From Cardiobacteriaceae bacterium TAE3-ERU3 (GTDB lineage: Bacteria; Pseudomonadota; Gammaproteobacteria; Cardiobacteriales; Cardiobacteriaceae): 64,000 nt of DNA. The position numbers were made by a program, and so were the translations under genes. Shown here one piece after another: positions 8,819 through 18,283 of the stretch. The first letter of the stretch is position 1. Each line of letters opens with the position of its first letter. The notes below the pieces were generated by a model. That model did no database searches. It saw nothing but the letters and a program-made list of their open reading frames with translations, and was not told the origin of the DNA. The stretch lies in NCBI GenBank assembly GCA_019218315.1, contig JAHUUI010000003.1, positions 392,443 to 456,442 of the forward strand, read 5' to 3'.

Positions 8819-9016
8819 GAAGTATGGTGTAACTTAAAATAAAACGGCAGTTTATCAGATTCACCAGACAGACATAAGCAAGCTTCCCTACTTATATACG
8901 TAAGTGAATTTAATTATAATTTCCGGCATCCCAAATGGGTGCATTGGCCATCACAGTAACAAGAACTTCTCCCACACCTCACCAAAGCCACATAAACAAC
9001 ACACACTATCCGCTAT

Positions 9017-10093
9017 ATGTTTTATTTAACCTTTCTCGGCACATCCGCAGGTGTACCCACCAAACAACGCAACGTCTCAGCCTTGGCTGTGGTGTGCTTT
9101 GACCCGTATGCGCACCATGCCAAGCGTAAAGCCGCGCAAAAGCATCGTCCGTGGGTGCTAATTGATTGCGGTGAAGGTACACAGCATCAGCTTTTGCGCA
9201 GCAAGTTGTCTTTGTTGGACTTACAGGCTATTTGCATTACCCACGTACATGGTGACCATTGCTACGGCCTGCCGGGTTTGCTGGCGAGCATGGCAATGGC
9301 CGGGCGCAGTGAACCGCTAACCTTGATTGCACCCAAAGCAATTGGCACTTTACTCGATACCTTACGCCAAGCCACAGAACTATTCTTACCCTACCCCGTC
9401 ACCTTTCTCGCAATAGAGGATCTACTGACAAATAGCGCAGCACCACATCACCGCCTGAACTTTACTGAGCAACACCATCTCGACATCAGCATCACACCAC
9501 TATCACACCGTGTTGCGTCATTTGCATTCGCGCTGACCCAGCACACCGACCACCAAAAGCTCGATACCGCAAAGCTCGAACACGCAGGCATCGCTCGTGG
9601 TGTAATCTGGGGGCAACTGTTTAAGGGGCTAGATGTCCATACGGAAACCGGTGAGCAGTTACGCGCAGCTGATTACATCAAAGTAGAAACGCATAGTTTG
9701 CACATTGTTGTCGCAGGCGATAACGACGATGCCGACTTATTATTGCCATTAATAGATAATGCCAGCTTGCTGGTACATGAAGCGACTTACACCCAAGACG
9801 TACACGAACGTATTCAAGCGCGTATCGATAGTGGTCAGCAGCTCGATCCAAAGCATAGCACCGCTGCACAAGTGGCTGCTTTCGCACAAAAAATTCAATT
9901 ACCAAACCTCATCTTGACCCACTTTTCCGCACGCTATCAGCTATTTGAGGACATCGCACACAAGACGGCAAACATGGCGCATATTCGCGCAGAAGCCGAA
10001 GCGCAATATCATGGCAACTTATGGTTGGCTGAGGATTTTGCCCAATTCGAGATTAGCCATGATGGCGAAGTCAAGAGAACAGATATTTCTTAA
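9017..10093 (+). CDS. rnz: Ribonuclease Z
   Basis: A 358-residue metallo-beta-lactamase-fold nuclease that cleaves tRNA precursors at the 3' end. The opening FLGTSAGVPTKQRN, the zinc motif THVHGDHCYGLPGL (residues about 75-88) and the later VAGDNDDA and LTHFSARY segments are the family marks. The start ATG has no obvious SD. Both tRNA genes in this window encode CCA, so an Rnz role there would be limited; many gammaproteobacteria use it mainly for other RNAs. Its 3' end overlaps the decayed Nudix gene on the other strand by a few bases. Confidence 0.92.
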   Translation: MFYLTFLGTSAGVPTKQRNVSALAVVCFDPYAHHAKRKAAQKHRPWVLIDCGEGTQHQLLRSKLSLLDLQAICITHVHGDHCYGLPGLLASMAMAGRSEPLTLIAPKAIGTLLDTLRQATELFLPYPVTFLAIEDLLTNSAAPHHRLNFTEQHHLDISITPLSHRVASFAFALTQHTDHQKLDTAKLEHAGIARGVIWGQLFKGLDVHTETGEQLRAADYIKVETHSLHIVVAGDNDDADLLLPLIDNASLLVHEATYTQDVHERIQARIDSGQQLDPKHSTAAQVAAFAQKIQLPNLILTHFSARYQLFEDIAHKTANMAHIRAEAEAQYHGNLWLAEDFAQFEISHDGEVKRTDIS

Positions 10094-10509
10094 TGGCGCT
10101 CTACCAATATTGTTAGGCTTTCGGGAAAATCAAATATCTTGTCTTTCAAAAACAGTAGCCATGAAGGTGCGGCCTCTCACCAATAAGTCATCACACGCTT
10201 GCACTAAAAAATACACACACAATTCATGATAATCTTTGCCGCCATCAGCCTCGTGAAAAATGACTGGCTCAGCCATAAAGGGTGCTCAATTTGTGCACTG
10301 ATGTGAAGATCTTCTTTGAGTTCACGCATGATGGCTGGCTCTGCTGCTTCTCCCATTTGCACACGCCCACCAGGCAAATATAAATAACTGCTTTGGCTAT
10401 CGCGCATAGCAAGCAGCTTGCCATCAGAGACCATCAGCGCAGCCACGCGGTAATTATTTTTTTGATCACCACTGGCAAATGAAATATCAACCTTGCTTTG
10501 TGATTCCAT
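10090..10509 (-). pseudogene. Frame-disrupted Nudix hydrolase
   Basis: The first 80 or so residues encode a Nudix domain with a readable Nudix box (GGRVQMGEAAEPAIMRELKED, last Glu replaced by Asp). After FF the frame is lost at an A5 run (10256-10260 on the plus strand) and stops at 10204. Reading one base over gives a sensible continuation (HEADGGKDYHELCVYFLV, then CDDLLVRGRTFMATVFE). Returning to the original frame at a second A5 run (10148-10152) gives a plausible C-terminus ending ILVERH at 10090. Two compensating single-base changes in homopolymers therefore explain the break. Either the gene has decayed or both runs are sequencing errors. Function of the intact parent: hydrolysis of a nucleoside diphosphate derivative, substrate unknown. 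Confidence 0.7.
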
Positions 10510-10535
10510 AACTCAATTACCAAGTAATTAAGACA

Positions 10536-10564
10536 CAAAAAAGCCCGCCGAAGCGGGCTTTTTC
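10536..10564 (-). terminator. Terminator downstream of frdD
   Basis: A short GC-rich hairpin (agcccgc-cgaa-gcgggct) flanked by A and T runs, 16 bases past the frdD stop. It is symmetrical enough to act in both directions. Confidence 0.8.
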
Positions 10565-10579
10565 AGTATTGTTAGCGGA

Positions 10580-10930
10580 TCAGGCAAACCAGCCAACGTA
10601 AAGTGTGATCAGCAATGCCGCAACCGCAAAGGCGTAGAACCCCCAGCGGGTTTTACTGCCAACATGGATGTGCATGTCGTGCAGGATATAGTAAAAGCGG
10701 TGTACACCATGCCACAGGAAGGTGAATATCAATCCGGCAGCAATGAGGTAAACGAACCAATTGCTCATCCAGCCGTGCGCATTTTGATAGAACGTATCAG
10801 GGTTGCCAAGCGTGCCGAGTGGCAACAGAATGCACATAATCAGCACCAGTGGTGCAAGGAACAATGCCGCTGTAGTACCGCCGACCGAGAACAATCCCCA
10901 ATAAATTGGCTTCATATGTTTGTGTTTCAT
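10580..10930 (-). CDS. frdD: Fumarate reductase membrane anchor subunit D
   Basis: A 116-residue protein with three predicted membrane helices (about residues 13-40, 54-75 and 97-115). Position as the last gene of frdABCD, size and the HGVHRFYYILHDMHIHVG segment between helices 2 and 3 fit FrdD, which with FrdC anchors the catalytic FrdAB subunits and binds menaquinol. It begins 10 bases after frdC. The operon terminator follows. Confidence 0.88.
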   Translation of the reverse strand: MKHKHMKPIYWGLFSVGGTTAALFLAPLVLIMCILLPLGTLGNPDTFYQNAHGWMSNWFVYLIAAGLIFTFLWHGVHRFYYILHDMHIHVGSKTRWGFYAFAVAALLITLYVGWFA

Positions 10931-10940
10931 ATCGAACTCC

Positions 10941-11336
10941 TTATGCCAATAGGATGAAGACGATCAACATCACCACGCTGATACCGGCAAAAGTGACCCA
11001 GTTGCCCATAATCATGAGGTTATCAGGGACGAATTTTTCACCCTTCTGAATACGGATCGCTTTTGGCATTGCTTCAAACCATTTCACCGAGTTAAACAGC
11101 GCGGCGATGATGGCAATGATGTTAAAGATGATAAACAGCGGACTGGTCTGCAACGCGAGCCAGCTGTGCCAAGCGTCAATAGTTGGCCGTGCCAATGCGG
11201 CAATGCCCCAGAACAAGTTGAGCGCGGCAAGCGCGACCGGCACGCTGGTCAGTTCGCGCAGCATGTACACCTTGAAAAAGGTATTTTCCATATACCAGTT
11301 AGCTGGCTGCGGCTTTTTATATGGCTTGCGTTTCAT
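10941..11336 (-). CDS. frdC: Fumarate reductase membrane anchor subunit C
   Basis: 131 residues with three membrane helices. The opening MKRKPYKKPQPANWYMENTF and RELTSVPVALAALNLFWGI are clearly FrdC-like; the conserved Glu of the quinone site in this family is probably that of the MLREL segment. Its start overlaps the frdB stop by four bases (ATGA), indicating coupled translation. Confidence 0.9.
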   Translation of the reverse strand: MKRKPYKKPQPANWYMENTFFKVYMLRELTSVPVALAALNLFWGIAALARPTIDAWHSWLALQTSPLFIIFNIIAIIAALFNSVKWFEAMPKAIRIQKGEKFVPDNLMIMGNWVTFAGISVVMLIVFILLA

Positions 11337-12085
11337 GATGTAGCCTCCTCTTCTTCACGGTCAGCCAGCGACATCAGCCAGTGTGGTACGGCTGCGGCTT
11401 TCGCTTGCTGGATAGCACCGGCAGGATCGACGTGTTTCGGGCAGACTTCCGAGCAGTAGCCAACAAAGGTGCATGGCCATACGCCATTTTCCTTGTTCAA
11501 CTCATCAGCCCGGCGCTTATCACCGCCGTCACGGTTATCGAGGTTGTAGCGGTGTGCGAGTGAGATTGCAGCCGGGCCGAGGAAGTCGGCATTAATACCC
11601 ACCTGCGGGCACGCCTGATAGCAGAGCATACAATTGATGCACATGGTGTATTGCTTGAATTTAGCGAGCTGCTTCGGCGTCTGTTTGTATTCTTTTTCTT
11701 CTAAGCTGCGTGCTTTTTTCGGCACGATATAGGGCGTGACTGAAGCAAGCTTTTCAACAAACGGGTTGACGTCGACGATTAGGTCTTTTTCAATCGGCAT
11801 CTGATCAAGCGGTGCAATGGTGATCTTGCCTTCGTCGACGTAATCGCGCACGAAGGTCGAGCAGGCGAGCTTGGGCACGCCGTTGACGACCATGCCGCAC
11901 GAGCCGCACACTTCCATACGGCACGACCAGCGATAAGCGAGCTCAGGTTCCATTTCGTCTTTGATCAGCCCCAATGCGTCGAGGATGGACATATCTTGCG
12001 TCCATTCAACGTCAAAGCTTTGCGCCCAAGGCTCGTCGTCCTGTTCGGGGCGGTAGCGCATAACTTCTATTTTAATTTTGCTCAT
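11333..12085 (-). CDS. frdB: Fumarate reductase iron-sulfur subunit
   Basis: 250 residues. The N-terminal ferredoxin domain has the 2Fe-2S motif CRMEVCGSCGMVVNGVPKLAC (residues about 56-76). The C-terminal domain carries CINCMLCYQACPQ and CTFVGYCSEVCPKHVDP for the 4Fe-4S and 3Fe-4S clusters. Sequence is nearer to E. coli FrdB than to SdhB. It carries electrons from the membrane quinol site to FrdA. A gap of about 100 bases separates it from frdA, wider than the other junctions of the operon. Confidence 0.95.
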   Translation of the reverse strand: MSKIKIEVMRYRPEQDDEPWAQSFDVEWTQDMSILDALGLIKDEMEPELAYRWSCRMEVCGSCGMVVNGVPKLACSTFVRDYVDEGKITIAPLDQMPIEKDLIVDVNPFVEKLASVTPYIVPKKARSLEEKEYKQTPKQLAKFKQYTMCINCMLCYQACPQVGINADFLGPAAISLAHRYNLDNRDGGDKRRADELNKENGVWPCTFVGYCSEVCPKHVDPAGAIQQAKAAAVPHWLMSLADREEEEATS

Positions 12086-12183
12086 GATGTTTCTACCTTA
12101 TTCGTTCAAATCCATCTTGATAACAGTGCGGCGACACGTTCAATCACAGCGTTTGTACGCAATGAACGTGAACACAGCAGCTA

Positions 12184-13950
12184 TCATTTCTTGTCGCCTG
12201 CGGCACCGTATGCCCGCTGCGCCGGCTGTGATTTGGTGATCAGGACATCACTGTAATCAATACGCGGCGCACCATCGGCGCTGTAGAACGCGAGCGAGTG
12301 CTTGAGGAAGCGTTCGTCATCACGATCAGGATAGTCGAGGCGCTGATGCGAACCGCGCGACTCAGTACGGTTGGCAGCGCTGTAAATCATTGTTTCGGCA
12401 ACGTCTAGCAGATAACCAAGCTCAATCGTGGTCAGCCAATCGGTGTTGAAAATGGCGCTATGGTCACTGACGCGAATATTCTGATAACGCGCTTTGAGCT
12501 CTGCTATTGCCTTGATTGCGTCTTCGCTGTTTTCCGCGCTGCGGTAGATACCGACGTTGGCTTCCATCATTTCACCCAGTGCATTGCGGATGTCGGCCGG
12601 TTTTTCTGTGCCATTGCTGCGGTTGAGCAATTCGCCGTATGGCTGGTACGCCTTTTCAGCGAGCTGTGTAAATTGCTCTTTGCTCATTTCGGCTGAGTGA
12701 GCTTTGGCATGCTCCAGCGCGGCTTCACCAGCAACTTTACCGAATACGCACAGTTCAGCAAGCGAGTTCGAGCCAAGGCGGTTCGCGCCGTGCAAACCGA
12801 CCGACGAACATTCACCTACCGCAAACAGACCATTGATGCGGGTCGCACAACGCTGATTGGTTTCGATGCCGCCCATGGTGTAGTGCGCGGTCGGGCGTAC
12901 CGGAATCGGATCAGTCACCGGATCGACGCCGACAAATTTCTTCGCCAGCGAGCAAATAAACGGCAGGCGCTCTTCAAGGTAGTCCTTACCGAGATGGCGC
13001 AGATCGAGATTGACCACATCACCGCGCGGATTCTGCACGGTGCGGCCTTTCTTCCACTCATGGTAGAACGCTTGCGACAGGCGGTCACGCGGGCCGAGTT
13101 CCATATATTTGTTCTTCGGCTCGCCAACCAGCGTTTCAGGGCCAAGGCCGTAGTCTTGCAGATAGCGGTAGCCATCCTTATTAGTGAGGATACCGCCTTC
13201 ACCACGACAACCTTCGGTCATCAGGATGCCCGAACCCGGCAAGCCGGTCGGGTGATACTGAACAAATTCCATGTCACGCAGCGGTACGCCGTGGCGATAC
13301 GCAAGCGCCATGCCGTCGCCGGTCACAATACCACCGTTGGTATTAAAGGCATACACGCGCCCTGCACCGCCAGTCGCAATGATCACGCTTTGCGCCTGAA
13401 CGCCGCGCTTGACGCCGTTTTGCACGTCGTAGCACAGCACACCGGCAACTGCGCCGTCTTCGATGACCAGATCAAGGGCGAAATGCTCGTCAAGGCGGTG
13501 AATATTGGGGAACTGCATCGAGGTTTGGAACAGGGTATGCAGCATGTGGAAGCCCGTCTTATCCGCCGCAAACCAGGTGCGCGGAATCTTCATCCCGCCA
13601 AAGCGGCGTACGTTGGCGCGACCATCGGGCAAGCGCGACCAAGGGCAACCCCAATGCTCCATCTGAATCATTTCTTCGGTAGCGTGCTCGACGAAGTATT
13701 GCACTACGTCCTGCTCGCACAGCCAGTCACCGCCAGAGACAGTATCGTTGAAGTGATTATCGAGTGAGTCGTCATCACGCACAACACCTGCCGAGCCACC
13801 CTCAGCGGCGACAGTATGGCTGCGCATTGGATACACTTTAGAAATCAGGGTTACGGTCTTATCCGGTGCAGCGCGCGCAATTTCAATAGCAGCCCTGAGT
13901 CCGGCACCCCCGCCACCGATGATGGCGACATCTGTTTGGATAATATCCAT
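12184..13950 (-). CDS. frdA: Fumarate reductase flavoprotein subunit
   Basis: 588 residues. FAD-binding GGGGAGLRAAI at the N-terminus, the covalent-FAD region YPMRSHTVAAEGGSAG (His in RSHT), the substrate and active-site stretches GMKIPRTWFAADKTGFH and PVRPTAHYTMGGIETN, and GECSSVGLHGANRLGSNSLAEL. The sequence follows E. coli FrdA almost block for block. It reduces fumarate to succinate in anaerobic respiration. I place the start at 13950 (MDIIQTDVAI) because an AGG lies nine bases upstream, whereas the ATG at 13965 has no SD and adds five unusual residues. Confidence 0.95.
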   Translation of the reverse strand: MDIIQTDVAIIGGGGAGLRAAIEIARAAPDKTVTLISKVYPMRSHTVAAEGGSAGVVRDDDSLDNHFNDTVSGGDWLCEQDVVQYFVEHATEEMIQMEHWGCPWSRLPDGRANVRRFGGMKIPRTWFAADKTGFHMLHTLFQTSMQFPNIHRLDEHFALDLVIEDGAVAGVLCYDVQNGVKRGVQAQSVIIATGGAGRVYAFNTNGGIVTGDGMALAYRHGVPLRDMEFVQYHPTGLPGSGILMTEGCRGEGGILTNKDGYRYLQDYGLGPETLVGEPKNKYMELGPRDRLSQAFYHEWKKGRTVQNPRGDVVNLDLRHLGKDYLEERLPFICSLAKKFVGVDPVTDPIPVRPTAHYTMGGIETNQRCATRINGLFAVGECSSVGLHGANRLGSNSLAELCVFGKVAGEAALEHAKAHSAEMSKEQFTQLAEKAYQPYGELLNRSNGTEKPADIRNALGEMMEANVGIYRSAENSEDAIKAIAELKARYQNIRVSDHSAIFNTDWLTTIELGYLLDVAETMIYSAANRTESRGSHQRLDYPDRDDERFLKHSLAFYSADGAPRIDYSDVLITKSQPAQRAYGAAGDKK

Positions 13951-14430
13951 ATTCGTTGGCCTCATATTGTATTTTTGAGATTATTATAACAAATTACATA
14001 TACATTTATATAATTATCTACTTACAACAATAGAGATAAGATGCAATATCATTTAGTTGTTTATTAAATATTAACATTATGTTTATAAAGGTTAATCTCA
14101 TACGATGAAATAAATTTTTCGGATAGAATAAGCAAATAAATAAAATATTTATCATTAAGTCGTTATTATTTTGTAGTAATTTACTTACTGATATCAGAGG
14201 TGGGCAATGTGTTGGATGCAATCAATAATTTCGCTATCCATTCATTATTCACGACGTTGCCTATGCAAACGGGATTCATGCAAAGCAGCCAGTAGCGGCT
14301 GTTTCAGTGGCCAGCCAAATAAAAGCCACAGCGGTATTGTGACTGCCATCATGCTGCTGTATTTCTTGCCAAGATCACTATCTAACACGCTATTTGGAAT
14401 CACCACGCTCAGCAACAAAGGAGTAACGCA
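13951..14430. other. Divergent intergenic region between frdA and the DASS transporter
   Basis: The first 220 bases are very A/T-rich and should hold the frd promoter; I see no clear FNR box. The minus-strand stretch 14245-14418 reads without stops for 57 codons as a hydrophobic segment followed by a basic tail (PLWLLFGWPLKQPLLAALHE, then SRLHRQRRE). It has only a TTG start and overlaps the next gene's SD. It could be the remains of a membrane-protein gene; I do not call it as a gene. Confidence 0.4.
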
Positions 14431-15888
14431 ATGCCTTTTAAACTCATACCAACGCTTGTAGCAATCGCTATCGGGTCATTAATTTGGTTCGTTATTCCAG
14501 TACCACAAGGCGTCGATACAAATGCTTGGCACCTACTCGCCATTTTTGTTGCGACCATCGCTGCAATTATCGGCAAAGCACTGCCCATTGGCGCACTCGC
14601 CATCATCTCCATGGCTATTGTCGCGGTTACCGGGGTTACGGCTGATAATTCAGCTGACTCGATCAAAAACGTCCTGTCGAGCTTTTCCAGCCCACTAATT
14701 TGGCTGATCGGGTTTTCGATTATGATTTCTCGCGGCCTGATCAAAACCGGCCTCGGCGCACGGCTCGGCTATTATTTCATTTCTCTGTTTGGCAAAAAGA
14801 CCATTGGCATCGCCTACTCGCTCACAGCCGCGGAGCTGGCGATTGCACCGATTACACCGTCCAATACCGCACGCGGCGGTGGCATCATCCATCCCATCAT
14901 GCGCGCGATTGCAGGCAGCTTCAATTCATCACCCGAAGCAGGCACCAGCGGAAAAATCGGGCGCTACCTCGCACTAGTCAATTTCAACACCAACCCAATC
15001 ACCTCAGGCATGTTCATTACTGCGACCGCGCCCAACCCACTGGTGGTAAAATTCGTTTCTGAGCTGACGGGTGCGGAAATAGAGCTGACTTGGACGACTT
15101 GGGCGCTGGCAATGCTACTCCCCGGCCTCGCCTGCCTGATCCTGATGCCCTTGGTGCTCTATATATTCTTCACCCCTGAAATAAAATCCACACCGGACGC
15201 TTCCAAATTTGCCAAAAGCAAACTGAGCGAGCTCGGCAAGATGAAGCGCGACGAATGGATCATGCTTGGGGTATTTGCCATTTTGCTGCTGTTTTGGGCT
15301 GATGTACCTGCGCGGATACTTGGTGACGGATTCAAGCTCCACTCTGCAACCACTGCATTGCTCGGCATATCTCTGCTTTTGATCAGTGGCGTTTTGCAAT
15401 GGGAAGACGTACTCAAGGAAAAATCGGCATGGGACACCATCGTGTGGTTCAGCGCCTTGATCATGATGGCAACCTTCCTCAACAAACTCGGCCTCGTCAC
15501 TTGGTTTGCCAACAACATGCAGGCTGCTATCGGCTCTTTGGGTCAAGGCTGGGTTGTTGCCGTCGTTATTCTGACAGCCGTCTACCTCTACTCGCATTAT
15601 TTCTTCGCCAGCACCACCGCGCACATCACAGCAATGTTTGCCGCATTCTACGCAGCCGGCTTAAGCCTTGGCGCACCACCAATGCTATTTGCGCTGATCC
15701 TTGCCGCAGTTGGCAACCTGATGATGAGCCTTACCCACTACGCCACCGGGACAGCACCAGTCATCTTCAATTCTGGCTACGCTACACTCGGTCAATGGTG
15801 GCGTGCCGGCTTTATCATGAGTGTGGTTAATAGCGCCGTATGGATCGGTACTGGTCTAGTGTGGTGGAAATTACTCGGGTACTACTGA
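14431..15888 (+). CDS. DASS/SLC13-family dicarboxylate or citrate-type anion transporter
   Basis: A 485-residue inner-membrane protein with 11-13 hydrophobic segments. The signatures SFSSPLIWLIGFSIMISRGLIKTGLGARLGYY, the two NTNP/TAPNP loop (FNTNPITSGMFITATAPNPL) and the second repeat HYFFASTTAHITAMF with THYATGTAP mark the divalent anion:Na+ symporter family (CitT/TtdT/SodiT1 group). Likely substrates are succinate, fumarate, 2-oxoglutarate or citrate; the divergent frd operon makes C4-dicarboxylate exchange an attractive guess. A strong SD (aaaggag) precedes the ATG. Confidence 0.88.
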   Translation: MPFKLIPTLVAIAIGSLIWFVIPVPQGVDTNAWHLLAIFVATIAAIIGKALPIGALAIISMAIVAVTGVTADNSADSIKNVLSSFSSPLIWLIGFSIMISRGLIKTGLGARLGYYFISLFGKKTIGIAYSLTAAELAIAPITPSNTARGGGIIHPIMRAIAGSFNSSPEAGTSGKIGRYLALVNFNTNPITSGMFITATAPNPLVVKFVSELTGAEIELTWTTWALAMLLPGLACLILMPLVLYIFFTPEIKSTPDASKFAKSKLSELGKMKRDEWIMLGVFAILLLFWADVPARILGDGFKLHSATTALLGISLLLISGVLQWEDVLKEKSAWDTIVWFSALIMMATFLNKLGLVTWFANNMQAAIGSLGQGWVVAVVILTAVYLYSHYFFASTTAHITAMFAAFYAAGLSLGAPPMLFALILAAVGNLMMSLTHYATGTAPVIFNSGYATLGQWWRAGFIMSVVNSAVWIGTGLVWWKLLGYY

Positions 15889-16035
15889 GGCAATACTCAT
15901 ACCACTATTCATATAAATAACGTAAATAATCCATTGCCGCACAATTAATTTGCCGTCATAATAAAAAGTTGTGCGCCGGATATTGGCGCTTTCATATTTT
16001 GCCAGCACATCATAATTTTTCGAGGAAAAAGAAAC

Positions 16036-17436
16036 ATGTCGATAAACCAACAACACTCCCATGCCCAATGGGGCAGCCGTATGGGCTTCATACTGGCTGC
16101 GGTCGGCTCTGCAGTCGGTCTGGGCAATATCTGGAAATTCCCTTACATGGTCGGACAAGGCGGCGGCTCAGCGTTCGTATTCACCTATTTGATCTGCATT
16201 GCTGTTGTTGGCTTCCCTATTCTCGTTGCTGAGTGGTTAATCGGCCGTCGCGGACAAAGTAACCCGATTGCTGCGATGAGCAGTGCTGCAGAAGATAACC
16301 TTCGCCCCAAAGCATGGGCTGTTTTTGGGGTCAGCGGTGTACTTGGTGCATTTTTGATTTTATCTTTTTACAGCGTTATCGGCGGCTGGGCATTGAACTA
16401 CATCATGCAAGTTGGCTCAGGTCACTTTAACGGTATGAACAGCGAAATGGTTGGTAATTCATTTGGCGCCATGCTCGCCAGCCCACAAGAGTTGCTGACT
16501 TGGCACAGCGCATTTATGGCACTAACCATTATTATCGTTGCCATGGGTGTCTCAGGTGGCCTTGAGCGTGCTGCTAAATTCCTGATGCCCCTGCTCGGCA
16601 TCTGCCTGCTGATTTTAGTCGGCTATGGCTTCTTCAGTGGCGGCATGGGACAAGCCGTAGATTATCTCTTCACGCCAAACTGGGGGGCGATCCAAAAAGA
16701 CACCATCCTCTCGGCACTTGGTCACGCCTTCTTTACCCTCTCGCTCGGTATGGGCATCATGATGAGTTACGGCTCTTACCTTGGCCGCGAAGTCAACTTG
16801 CTGCGTACCGCTTCAGTGGTCATCATCATGGATACCGTCATCGCGCTGATTGCCGGCCTTGCCATCTTCCCAATCGTCTTTGCCAATGGCCTGCCTACCA
16901 ATGAAGGCCCAGGGCTGATCTTTACTACTTTGCCAATTGCCTTTGGCAACATCAGTGGCGGCCTTATTCTCGGCATGCTGTTCTTCGTCCTGCTGACCTT
17001 CGCTGCACTGACATCAGCCATTTCTTTAATGGAACCAGTCGTTGAAATGCTTGAAGAAAAAACCCCGCTCAATCGTGTCGCAGCTACTATCGTAGGCGGC
17101 CTCGGAACATGGGCTCTGGGTATTGCAGCATTGCTGTCATTCAACCGCTGGTCAGAAATCAAACTTTTCGACCTCAATATCTTTGATCTACTCGATACCG
17201 TCACTGCTAAATTTATGCTGCCAATCACCGGCCTCGGTATCATCATCTTCTTTGGCTGGTTCATGCGCCAGCAAAGCATCAAAGATGAATTGCAATTGCG
17301 CGGCTTTGCATGGGCTCTATGGATATTTGTTGTCCGCTTTGTTGCACCAATTGCCGTACTCGCGATCTTTGCCAACCAGCTGGGCTGGCTTGATTGGCTG
17401 TGGGCAATGCTAGATAGCTCAACGGCTACTGCATAA
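16036..17436 (+). CDS. Sodium-dependent transporter of the NSS (SNF/LeuT) family
   Basis: 466 residues with 11-12 membrane helices. The first helix WGSRMGFILAAVGSAVGLGNIWKFPY is the diagnostic NSS motif with the unwound Na+/substrate site. These LeuT-fold symporters import amino acids or amines driven by Na+. The 11-12 helix length matches bacterial members. Substrate is unknown; convergent hutC may be coincidental, and no HutC-like operator is visible upstream. A clear SD (cgagg) precedes the ATG and a terminator follows the stop. Confidence 0.9.
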   Translation: MSINQQHSHAQWGSRMGFILAAVGSAVGLGNIWKFPYMVGQGGGSAFVFTYLICIAVVGFPILVAEWLIGRRGQSNPIAAMSSAAEDNLRPKAWAVFGVSGVLGAFLILSFYSVIGGWALNYIMQVGSGHFNGMNSEMVGNSFGAMLASPQELLTWHSAFMALTIIIVAMGVSGGLERAAKFLMPLLGICLLILVGYGFFSGGMGQAVDYLFTPNWGAIQKDTILSALGHAFFTLSLGMGIMMSYGSYLGREVNLLRTASVVIIMDTVIALIAGLAIFPIVFANGLPTNEGPGLIFTTLPIAFGNISGGLILGMLFFVLLTFAALTSAISLMEPVVEMLEEKTPLNRVAATIVGGLGTWALGIAALLSFNRWSEIKLFDLNIFDLLDTVTAKFMLPITGLGIIIFFGWFMRQQSIKDELQLRGFAWALWIFVVRFVAPIAVLAIFANQLGWLDWLWAMLDSSTATA

Positions 17437-17453
17437 CCTTGACACACCTCACA

Positions 17454-17483
17454 AAAAACCGGCGTTTATCGCCGGTTTTTTAT
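17454..17483 (+). terminator. Bidirectional terminator between the NSS transporter and hutC
   Basis: The hairpin aaccggcg-tttat-cgccggtt is flanked by A and T runs and lies between two convergent genes. Confidence 0.85.
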
Positions 17484-17505
17484 TGCTTTTTTAGTAATGG
17501 ACAAG

Positions 17506-18216
17506 CTATAGCGTGCCACTAAATTGATATGCCGCGCCGGGATGCCACATCACAACGTGTGTCACAACCTTTCCTTGAGAACAAGTTGCACGTCGTAGTA
17601 CCAGCGCCGGATTATCTACGCCAATATTGAGCAGATGCGCAATATCAGGCGGTGCAGTTAGCGCCTCAACGGTATAACGACCACTTTCAAGTGGAACATG
17701 CTCAATAAGCCAAGCACTGGTATTAACGGCGGTAAAATCCTGTTCGATAAACGTTGGAGCAATGGCTGGATTGACCCAGCGCTGCTCAAGTTGCAATGCC
17801 TCACCGTTATCGTAGTGCACGATAAATACCTCAGCCAAAGCAGCGCCCTTTGCCACATCAAAAATCTGCGCCAGTTCATCATCGGCTTCGATCATACGCT
17901 GTGTGACCACTTCAGCACGATAAGCATGCCCTCGCTGGATGATTTCTTCAGCCAAATTGTGTATTTCAATCAGCGTAGTATTGAATTTTTGTCGAGCAAC
18001 AAATGTACCTGAACCCTGTATTCGTTCGAGCACACGCTCTGAGACCAACTCCTGAATAGCACGATTAACCGTCATCCGCGAGACATCAAAATCCGCAGCC
18101 AGTTTCAGCTCCGTCGGGATCTGCTCACCAGACTTCCAGTGCCCATTATGGATATGCATCAAAATATGCGCCTTGATCTGTTGGTAAACTGGTGTGCGAT
18201 GGGTGTTTTTTTTCAT
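17506..18216 (-). CDS. hutC: Histidine utilisation repressor HutC (GntR/HutC family)
   Basis: 236 residues from the ATG at 18214-18216 (MKKNTHRTPVYQQIK); the longer upstream frame adds residues without family resemblance. An N-terminal GntR winged helix (about 8-75: IPTELKLAADFDVSRMTVNRAIQEL, GSGTFVA) is followed by a UTRA ligand domain (about 95-235: RGHAYRAEVV, LEQRWVNP, THVVMWHPG). The sequence is close to HutC, which represses hut genes and is relieved by urocanate. The enzymes lie 33 kb away at 45.9-52.9 kb, where a matching operator overlaps the promoter. No such site is visible in front of hutC itself. Confidence 0.87.
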   Translation of the reverse strand: MKKNTHRTPVYQQIKAHILMHIHNGHWKSGEQIPTELKLAADFDVSRMTVNRAIQELVSERVLERIQGSGTFVARQKFNTTLIEIHNLAEEIIQRGHAYRAEVVTQRMIEADDELAQIFDVAKGAALAEVFIVHYDNGEALQLEQRWVNPAIAPTFIEQDFTAVNTSAWLIEHVPLESGRYTVEALTAPPDIAHLLNIGVDNPALVLRRATCSQGKVVTHVVMWHPGAAYQFSGTL

Positions 18217-18283
18217 ATCTAGGGTTGCGTGTACGGGGCAATCAGTCACAATAGCACTTTTTTGCGCCCAAGGAGAAAGTGCC

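Noticed and set aside
8890-8905. Palindrome ACTTATATACGTAAGT between orn and rnz
   Set aside because: Five-base arms in an AT-rich divergent promoter region; too weak to assign to any regulator.
12697-13767. Long open frame on the plus strand opposite frdA
   Set aside because: It is the antisense shadow of a clearly conserved flavoprotein gene, without SD or family resemblance.
10580-13950. Succinate dehydrogenase (sdh) instead of fumarate reductase
   Set aside because: Gene order A-B-C-D with two three-helix anchors and block-by-block likeness to E. coli FrdA and FrdB favour frd.
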